Made by a program: the position numbers and the translations under genes. This document shows, piece by piece, positions 1-4,756 of a DNA stretch of 6,297 nt. The notes under the pieces were generated by a model. It was given only the letters and a program-made list of their open reading frames with translations. It ran no database searches and was not told where the DNA came from. Origin of the DNA: an uncultured bacterium (GTDB lineage Bacteria; Actinomycetota; Coriobacteriia; Coriobacteriales; Coriobacteriaceae); NCBI GenBank assembly GCA_905215835.1, contig CAJMRR010000122.1, forward strand, positions 1-6,297, read 5' to 3'. Every line of letters starts with the position of its first letter. Within the stretch, counting starts at the first letter, position 1.

Positions 1-1
1 G

Positions 2-1594
2 CTGCAGGCTGCCGCCGCGGCCGAGGGCATCTCGCCTGCGCGTACGATGCGCATCGCCGAGTCCCTCTACATGGCCGGTCTCATCAGCTACCCGCGTGTC
101 GACAATACCGTGTACCCTGCGACGCTCGATCTGGGCGCCGTGGTGAGCGATCTGGCAAAGATCAACCCGGCGCTGGCGCCGGTGTGCAAAAAGGTGCTCG
201 CCGGTCCCATGAAGCCCACGCGCGGCAAGGTCGAGACCACCGACCACCCGCCTATCTATCCCACGGGCGAGGGCGATCCGTCCACGCTCGACGGCGGCCA
301 GCGCAAGCTCTACGACCTCATCGCCCGTCGCTTCCTGGCGACGCTTATGGGTCCCGCGACCATCGAGAACACCAAGCTCGAGCTCGATGTGAACGGCGAG
401 CCGTTCGTGGCCTCGGGCGACGTGCTCGTGACCCCTGGCTTCCGCGAGGCCTATCCGTACGGCCTTAAGCGCGACGAGCAGATGCCGCCGCTGGAGCAGG
501 GCGATACGGTCGACGTGTTCGACATTAAGCTCGAGGCCAAGCAGACCGAGCCGCCCGCGCGCTACAGCCAGGGCAAGCTCGTGCAGGAGATGGAGAAGCG
601 CGGCCTGGGCACCAAGTCCACGCGTGCGAGCATCATCGAGCGTTTGTACGCCGTGCGCTACCTCAAAAACGATCCCGTGGAGCCGAGCCAGCTGGGCATC
701 GCCATCATCGACGCGCTGACGCAGTTTGCCCCGCGCATCACGAGCCCCGATATGACCAGCGAGCTCGATGGCGATATGACCCGTGTTGAGCGCGGCGAGG
801 ATACCGAAGAGCATGTCGTGACGCACTCGCGCGCGCTGCTGGCCGGCGTGCTCGACGAGCTGCTCAAGCACACGCAGGAGCTGGGCGACGCCATCAGCGA
901 CGCCGTCACAGCCGATGCGCGCGTGGGCGCCTGCCCCAAGTGCGGCAAGGACCTGGTTATGAAGACGAGCGCCAAGACCCGCGGCAGCTTTATCGGCTGC
1001 ATGGGCTGGCCCGACTGTGACGTGACCTATCCGGTGCCGAGCGGCGTCAAGGTAAGCCCGCTCGAGGGCGAGGCGGCCGTGTGCCCCGAGTGCGGCGCAC
1101 CGCGCATTAAGTGTCAGCCGTTCCGCCAGAAGGCTTTCGAGATTTGCGTGAACCCGACGTGCCCCACCAACTACGAGCCCGACCTTAAGGTGGGCGAGTG
1201 CAAGGTGTGCGCCGAGGCAGGACGCCATGGCGACCTGATCGCGCACAAGAGCGAAAAGAGCGGCAAGCGCTTTATCCGCTGCACCAACTACGATGACTGC
1301 GGCGTGAGCTATCCGCTGCCGGCGCGCGGCAAGCTCGAGGCGACGGGCGAGACTTGCCCCGAGTGCGGCGCTCCCATCGTGGTGGTCAACACCGCGCGCG
1401 GCCCGTGGCGTATCTGCGTCAACATGGACTGCCCGACCAAGGAGAAGAAGCCCGCCCGCGGCCGCAAGACCACGACCAAGGCGAGCACGGCGAAGAAGAC
1501 GACGGCGGCTAAAAAGACTGCTGCCAAGAAGACGACGGCCAAAAAGACGACTGCCAAGAAGTCGACTACCAAAAAGACCGCTGCCGACAAGTAG
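2..1594 (+). CDS. topA: Type IA DNA topoisomerase, C-terminal part (5' end cut by window edge)
   Basis: Relaxes negatively supercoiled DNA by cutting and passing single strands through a transient 5'-phosphotyrosine link. The frame is open from base 2, so the ATG at 47 is internal, not a start; the TOPRIM domain lies outside the window. Numbering from that Met, the catalytic Tyr is Y15 in ISYPRVDNTVYP, followed by the TDHPPIYPT motif (H67) and the GLGTKSTRASIIERL motif. These motifs resemble archaeal topoisomerase I more than the usual bacterial YMRTDS and HEAIRP forms. Four Cys4 zinc ribbons follow: C296/C299/C318/C324, C346/C349/C367/C372, C385/C388/C412/C418 and C437/C440/C457/C462. From residue 465 the tail is Lys-rich with AKKTT-type repeats. 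In actinobacterial TopA such tails are known to aid DNA binding and processivity. The gene ends at a strong hairpin terminator. Family assignment is secure; the archaeal affinity is inference from motifs. Confidence 0.95.
   Translation: MQAAAAAEGISPARTMRIAESLYMAGLISYPRVDNTVYPATLDLGAVVSDLAKINPALAPVCKKVLAGPMKPTRGKVETTDHPPIYPTGEGDPSTLDGGQRKLYDLIARRFLATLMGPATIENTKLELDVNGEPFVASGDVLVTPGFREAYPYGLKRDEQMPPLEQGDTVDVFDIKLEAKQTEPPARYSQGKLVQEMEKRGLGTKSTRASIIERLYAVRYLKNDPVEPSQLGIAIIDALTQFAPRITSPDMTSELDGDMTRVERGEDTEEHVVTHSRALLAGVLDELLKHTQELGDAISDAVTADARVGACPKCGKDLVMKTSAKTRGSFIGCMGWPDCDVTYPVPSGVKVSPLEGEAAVCPECGAPRIKCQPFRQKAFEICVNPTCPTNYEPDLKVGECKVCAEAGRHGDLIAHKSEKSGKRFIRCTNYDDCGVSYPLPARGKLEATGETCPECGAPIVVVNTARGPWRICVNMDCPTKEKKPARGRKTTTKASTAKKTTAAKKTAAKKTTAKKTTAKKSTTKKTAADK
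1490..1582 (+). repeat. Lys-Lys pentapeptide repeats in the TopA tail
   Basis: Six units of 15 nt encode AKKTT, AKKTA, AKKTT, AKKTT, AKKST and TKKTA, with one extra Ala codon (1505-1507) after the first unit. Third positions vary (aag/aaa, acg/act/acc), so the protein pattern is better conserved than the DNA. The tail is strongly basic and resembles histone H1-like and mycobacterial TopA tails. Copy number may vary between strains by slippage or recombination; this is inference. Confidence 0.85.
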
Positions 1595-1615
1595 CCGCAC
1601 GGTCGAGACATTACT

Positions 1616-1656
1616 AAAAAAACGAGCGAGGACCCCACGATCCTCGCTCGTTTTTT
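1616..1656. terminator. Bidirectional intrinsic terminator between convergent genes
   Basis: A perfect 10-bp stem, cgagcgagga (1623-1632) with tcctcgctcg (1641-1650), encloses an 8-nt loop. An A tract (1616-1622) precedes it and six T (1651-1656) follow, so the hairpin has a U tract in either direction. It lies 21 nt after the topA stop on the (+) strand and about 80 nt after the stop of the convergent zinc-ribbon gene on the (-) strand, so it can end both transcripts. The A and T tracts can also pair and extend the stem. Confidence 0.9.
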
Positions 1657-1660
1657 GATC

Positions 1661-1714
1661 GGCAGTTAGGGACGTTCCTTTTCTGCCGGCAGTTTAGGAA
1701 CGTCCCTAACTGCC
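1661..1714. repeat. 54-bp palindromic repeat, copy 1
   Basis: The left arm ggcagttagggacgttcct (1661-1679) is the exact reverse complement of the right arm (1696-1714). Between them are TTT, the self-complementary core ctgccggcag (1683-1692) and TTT again. All but the six T therefore obey one dyad symmetry. It can also be read as two adjacent hairpin units, each opening with ggcag and closing with ctgcc. It lies between the two convergent genes, just beyond the terminator. A near-identical copy is at 2781-2834. I see no flanking target-site duplication. The form suits a REP/BIME-type element or a small non-autonomous mobile repeat; no transposase is in the window. Confidence 0.9.
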
Positions 1715-1734
1715 GGCTCGGGAACGACAAAGCG

Positions 1735-2718
1735 CTAGTTCACCTCGACAGGTTTGGCGCCGGGATAGCGCTCCTCAAAGTCTAGGCGGTACTTATTGTC
1801 ATTGGTGCCCGCTACGTTGTCGCGTGACAGCGGCGCCACGATCTCATTCTTGTGGTCCTCGGGCTTGGCGTATTTCAGGCTGATCTCCCAGGCATCACAG
1901 ATTGCGTCAATGCGGTGATCTAGGTCGTCGTACAGGGCGATGATGTCCTTCCAGGAGCTGTAGTTCTTGGAACTCGTCGGGACGTCTAGGTCCTCGACGA
2001 TGTCGTAATACTGCTCGATGGTGTCCTCCGTGCGCTCGGCGACGTCGGCGAGATTTTGACGGGTGGTTCGATCCTCTTCCAGATAGCTGCCGTTGAAGTT
2101 CTGAGCGCAGCCACGGACGTAGCTATCGAGGTCTTCGAGCAGGTCGTAGTATTCGCTCAGTCGGCGGTAGAGGTTCTGCTCGGAGAGTGTTGCTTCGCCG
2201 CCATCCTCGTCGTCATCGTCATCATCGTCGTACAGGCTGTTGGGATCGCCGAGAGGCTTTAGGTCATCGTTGTCGACGTCATGGTGCAGCTTAGCTACCT
2301 CGGCAGTCGTCTGCGTGTCGGCGTTGTCGAAAGGCTTGATCACAAAGAAAACGACCAGGGCGATGATGATCGCCACCAGCACAACGATAACGGCGATAAG
2401 CGGCCCGGTGCCGCTCTTTTTGGGAGCGGGGGTCTGTGGCGAAGCGGGCGCGTATGCGGGAGCCGGCTCCTGTTGGGACGAGCCGCTCGCGACGGGTATG
2501 CGCTGCGTGGTCTCGACGGCCGCGGGGCCTGCGGCGGGGTCGGGGCGATAGGCGAGGGGGTCGTCCGCCTTGGCTTGCGGCGTATCGAGGGAACCGGTCT
2601 GCTCGAAAGCGGGCTGGCTATCGCTCGCGGCTGTTTGCTCAACGGGTGCACCGCACGAGGTGCAGAACTTGGCATTATCTGCAAGAAGCTTGCCGCACGA
2701 GGCGCAATACCGAGACAT
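1735..2718 (-). CDS. Zinc-ribbon single-pass membrane protein of unknown function
   Basis: I do not recognise a named gene. The 327-residue protein starts MSRYCASCGK and carries an N-terminal zinc ribbon with C5, C8, C19 and C22, of the type common in poorly described bacterial membrane proteins. A Pro/Ala/Gln-rich linker (about 28-100) leads to one transmembrane helix (about 106-127). KK before the helix and acidic residues after it predict the ribbon inside the cell and the C-terminal part outside. Beyond the membrane is a seven-Asp run (164-170), then a mostly helical, acidic, Tyr-rich region (about 178-285). I chose the ATG at 2718 because AGGAG lies 5 nt upstream; a GTG at 2736 in the same frame has no such site. 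The gene runs against its neighbours and is bracketed by the two 54-bp repeats. It might be a sensor or scaffold at the cell envelope, but nothing in the sequence proves this. Confidence 0.85.
   Translation of the reverse strand: MSRYCASCGKLLADNAKFCTSCGAPVEQTAASDSQPAFEQTGSLDTPQAKADDPLAYRPDPAAGPAAVETTQRIPVASGSSQQEPAPAYAPASPQTPAPKKSGTGPLIAVIVVLVAIIIALVVFFVIKPFDNADTQTTAEVAKLHHDVDNDDLKPLGDPNSLYDDDDDDDEDGGEATLSEQNLYRRLSEYYDLLEDLDSYVRGCAQNFNGSYLEEDRTTRQNLADVAERTEDTIEQYYDIVEDLDVPTSSKNYSSWKDIIALYDDLDHRIDAICDAWEISLKYAKPEDHKNEIVAPLSRDNVAGTNDNKYRLDFEERYPGAKPVEVN
2209..2229 (-). repeat. GAY triplet run encoding seven aspartates
   Basis: Seven consecutive Asp codons, mixed GAC and GAT, encode D164-D170 just outside the predicted membrane helix, followed by Glu-Asp. 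The acidic run could bind cations or act as a flexible spacer. A triplet run of this kind can change length without shifting frame, so strain variation is possible. Confidence 0.8.
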
Positions 2719-2723
2719 TGCCA

Positions 2724-2730
2724 CTCCTTT
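2724..2730 (-). promoter_or_regulatory. Ribosome binding site that fixes the zinc-ribbon gene start
   Basis: On the minus strand AAAGGAG ends 5 nt before the ATG at 2718. It falls inside the open frame that begins at the GTG at 2736, so the shorter protein starting MSRYC is the likely product. Confidence 0.75.
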
Positions 2731-2755
2731 CGCCACATTTCAATGCAATACGACG

Positions 2756-2761
2756 ATTATA
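2756..2761 (-). promoter_or_regulatory. Probable -10 box for the zinc-ribbon gene
   Basis: The minus strand carries a perfect TATAAT here, 37 nt upstream of the chosen ATG, giving an expected leader of about 30 nt. No good -35 box is seen. With a 17-nt spacer the -35 hexamer would fall at 2779-2784 (TGCCGG on the minus strand), straddling the edge of repeat copy 2. The repeat may have replaced or disturbed the original -35 region. Confidence 0.6.
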
Positions 2762-2780
2762 CCCAGCACCCCAAAAAGCC

Positions 2781-2834
2781 GGCAGTTGGGGACGTTCCTT
2801 TTCTGCCGGCAGTTTAGGAACGTCCCTAACTGCC
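2781..2834. repeat. 54-bp palindromic repeat, copy 2
   Basis: Same element and same orientation as the copy at 1661-1714, differing in one base: G at 2788 where the first copy has A. That base faces a T across the stem, so an RNA would swap an A-U pair for a G-U pair and keep the fold. The sequences just outside the two copies are unrelated, which puts the borders at ggcag and ctgcc. This copy sits between divergent promoters for the zinc-ribbon gene and tmk. Confidence 0.9.
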
Positions 2835-2862
2835 ACCTGAGTAGCCATTGGCTAGGTGGGAT

Positions 2863-2891
2863 TTGGGACGCGCCGAGCACTGGGGTATCAT
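2863..2891 (+). promoter_or_regulatory. Candidate promoter for the tmk-holB-ricT operon
   Basis: TTGGGA (2863-2868) and TATCAT (2886-2891) are separated by 17 nt and match the vegetative sigma consensus at 4 of 6 and 5 of 6 bases. Transcription would start near 2898, leaving a leader of about 45 nt with the site AGGAAGGGG (2927-2935) 8 nt before the tmk ATG. An AT-rich stretch at 2901-2908 is an alternative -10. I see nothing else in 2835-2943. Confidence 0.45.
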
Positions 2892-2943
2892 GGCTTGGTT
2901 GATATATCTGCATTTACGCGCCTTGTAGGAAGGGGCTGCGCCC

Positions 2944-3627
2944 ATGGCTTTTGAGCCCGCTCAACATAGCTTCATTACGCTCGAGGGTGTCGATGGCGCC
3001 GGTAAATCTACGCAGGCGCGCCTGCTTGCCCGCGCGCTCGAACTCGCTGGCTACCAGGTTGTGAGCCTGCGCGAGCCGGGCGGTACCGCCATCAGCGAAA
3101 AGATCCGTGCTCTGCTGCTCGACCCCGCCAATACGGCGATGGGCGACACTTGCGAGCTGCTGCTGTATGAGGCCGCCCGTGCCCAGCTAGTGCATGAGGT
3201 TATCGCGCCCGCCCTCGCGGCCGGCAAGGTGGTCCTGTGCGACCGCTTCTACGATTCCACGACCTGCTATCAGGCGTTTGCCGACGGCCTCGATCGTCAG
3301 ATGGTGCGCGATGCCAACAACCTGGCCGTCGCGGGTACGCACCCGGCGCTCACACTCGTCTACCACATCACGCCCGAGCAGGCGGCGCTGCGCATGGCAG
3401 CCCGTGGTGCGGCAGATCGCATGGAGGCTAAGGGCATGGCCTTCCAAGAGCGCGTCTACCAGGGATTTTGCGCCATTGCCGCCGAGGAACCAAACCGCGT
3501 AAAGCTCATCGACGCGACCGCGTCCATCGAGGAAGCCTTCGCGCAGACGGTCGAGCGGGTTCGCGCCTACGGCCTCGACATTTCCCAGGACGCCGTCACC
3601 GCTGCGCTTGCCCAGGAGGCCGAGTAA
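2944..3627 (+). CDS. tmk: Thymidylate kinase
   Basis: Phosphorylates dTMP to dTDP with ATP in the cytoplasm, an essential step in dTTP supply. The 227-residue protein is slightly longer than the usual 205-215. It shows the P-loop GVDGAGKST (15-23), the dTMP-site REPGG (43-47), the family motif DRFYDST (100-106) with Y109/Q110 after it, and the lid region with DRME (158-161). The usual LDV after the fourth strand reads YHIT here, with H141 in place of Asp. The start ATG is supported by AGGAAGGGG 8 nt upstream. It is the first gene of an operon, with its stop 1 nt before the holB ATG. The extra length is a short N-terminal extension and a C-terminal tail (about 212-227) that contains the holB ribosome binding site. 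Confidence 0.97.
   Translation: MAFEPAQHSFITLEGVDGAGKSTQARLLARALELAGYQVVSLREPGGTAISEKIRALLLDPANTAMGDTCELLLYEAARAQLVHEVIAPALAAGKVVLCDRFYDSTTCYQAFADGLDRQMVRDANNLAVAGTHPALTLVYHITPEQAALRMAARGAADRMEAKGMAFQERVYQGFCAIAAEEPNRVKLIDATASIEEAFAQTVERVRAYGLDISQDAVTAALAQEAE
3614..3619 (+). promoter_or_regulatory. Ribosome binding site of holB inside the end of tmk
   Basis: A perfect AGGAGG lies 9 nt before the ATG at 3629. It decides against the TTG at 3608 as the start. Its place within the last codons of tmk suggests translational coupling. Confidence 0.85.
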
Positions 3628-3628
3628 C

Positions 3629-4756
3629 ATGGCCCCCGCTCAGGCAAGCCTGCTGGCCAAGCTCGACACCCAACAGCGCGTGCGCGACTTTTTGACCAAC
3701 GCCGTCGCCAGCGGCCGCGCATCGCACGCCTACCTGTTTTTGGGCGCTCCCGGCGCCGGCAAGCTCGATGCCGCATGGGCGCTCGCCCAAGCCTTCCTGT
3801 GCGAGCAGGACGGCTGCGGCGCATGCGACAGCTGCGTACGCGTTGCTCGGCATACGCATCCCGACGTGCACTATTACACGCCCGAGAGCGCCACGGGCTA
3901 CCTCATTGCCCAGACCCGTGAGCTGCTCGATGACGTGTCACTGGCGCCCATCCGTGCCAAGGCCAAGGTCTACATCATCGACCGTGCCGAGCAGCTGCGT
4001 GCTAACACCGCCAACGCACTGCTCAAAACACTCGAGGAGCCGCCCGAGGGCGTCATGTTCATCTTGCTGGGCACCTCGGCAGACGTGATGCTGCCCACCA
4101 TCGTGAGCCGCTGTCAGTGCGTGCCGTTTCGGCTGGTGTCGCCCGCCGCGGCCGCGCAGGCCGTGAGTCGCGCGACGGGCCAGGATCTCGCACGCTGTCG
4201 CATGGCGGTCGCCGTGGCGGGGAGCCCCACGCGCGGCATCGAGTTCCTTAAGAGTGCCGAGCGCCAGGACGCCCGCCGTCAGATGGTCCGTGCCATCGAC
4301 TCACTCATTGCCGCCGACGAGGCCGACGTGCTCAGCCGCGCCAAGTCGCTCATCGTCGCCGTTAAGGCTCCGCTCGCCGAGGTCAAGTCCACGCAGGAAA
4401 AGGTGCTCGAGCAAAACGCCGATTACCTGTCGCGTGGAGCATTGAAGCAGCTTGAGGACCGCAACAAGCGCGAACTCAACGCGCGCGAGCGTTCGGGTAT
4501 CATGGAAGCGCTGGCGAGCGCGCGGACGCTCATGCGCGACGTGCTGCTGACGCTTCAGGACGAGGCAGCCGACGTGGTGAACGAAGACGCGTGCGACACG
4601 ATCGGGCGGCTTGCCGCCGCGACCAATGTTGCGGGTGCCACACGGGCGCTCGAGGCAGTCGCGACCGCCGAGCGCAACATCGCCAGAAACGTTACTCCCC
4701 AGCTGGCCATCGAGGTCATGCTGTTCGATATCAGGAAGGCACTGAAATGCCGTTAG
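3629..4756 (+). CDS. holB: DNA polymerase III subunit delta prime
   Basis: Part of the clamp loader that places the sliding clamp on primed DNA, working with DnaX and HolA. The 375-residue protein has an AAA+ fold. Its P-loop GAPGAGKL (39-46) lacks the Ser/Thr that contacts Mg-ATP, and the Walker B region reads YIIDRAEQL with no DE pair; both fit a delta prime subunit that does not hydrolyse ATP. A zinc module of four Cys (C58, C63, C66, C69), LLKTLEEPP (131-139) and the SRC motif (160-162) are family hallmarks. The C-terminal half (about 200-375) is helical and less conserved. The start is set by AGGAGG 9 nt upstream. It lies 1 nt after tmk and overlaps ricT by 10 nt. DnaX is unlikely, because that protein keeps a full Walker A and is usually longer. 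Confidence 0.93.
   Translation: MAPAQASLLAKLDTQQRVRDFLTNAVASGRASHAYLFLGAPGAGKLDAAWALAQAFLCEQDGCGACDSCVRVARHTHPDVHYYTPESATGYLIAQTRELLDDVSLAPIRAKAKVYIIDRAEQLRANTANALLKTLEEPPEGVMFILLGTSADVMLPTIVSRCQCVPFRLVSPAAAAQAVSRATGQDLARCRMAVAVAGSPTRGIEFLKSAERQDARRQMVRAIDSLIAADEADVLSRAKSLIVAVKAPLAEVKSTQEKVLEQNADYLSRGALKQLEDRNKRELNARERSGIMEALASARTLMRDVLLTLQDEAADVVNEDACDTIGRLAAATNVAGATRALEAVATAERNIARNVTPQLAIEVMLFDIRKALKCR
4733..4739 (+). promoter_or_regulatory. Ribosome binding site of ricT inside the end of holB
   Basis: AGGAAGG lies 7 nt before the ATG at 4747, within the last codons of holB. It supports the start that overlaps holB by 10 nt, and translational coupling of the two genes. Confidence 0.8.

Noticed and set aside
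47..49. ATG at 47 as the start of topA
   Set aside because: The frame is open upstream to base 2 and encodes conserved topoisomerase sequence (LQAAAAAEGISPART), so the ATG is internal.
1309..1638. Minus-strand open frame with a very hydrophobic stretch resembling membrane helices
   Set aside because: It is the reverse of the topA Lys-repeat tail (AAG/AAA codons read as Leu/Phe on the other strand). It runs through the terminator and has no support as a gene.
1661..1714. CRISPR repeat or second terminator
   Set aside because: Only two copies lie 1.1 kb apart with a gene between them, so it is not a CRISPR array. No T tract follows the palindrome, so it is not a typical intrinsic terminator.
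2719..2736. GTG start at 2736 for the zinc-ribbon gene
   Set aside because: It adds six residues that overlap the AGGAG site serving the ATG at 2718.
2281..2817. Plus-strand open frame antisense to the zinc-ribbon gene
   Set aside because: The minus-strand protein has a clear zinc ribbon, membrane helix and ribosome binding site. The plus-strand product has no recognisable motif and runs into the palindromic repeat.
1661..2834. Composite transposon
   Set aside because: There is no transposase gene in or beside the block and no visible target-site duplication, so only a possible repeat-bracketed cassette is claimed.
3608..3628. TTG start at 3608 for holB
   Set aside because: A perfect AGGAGG lies 9 nt before the ATG at 3629, and the added residues lie within the end of tmk.
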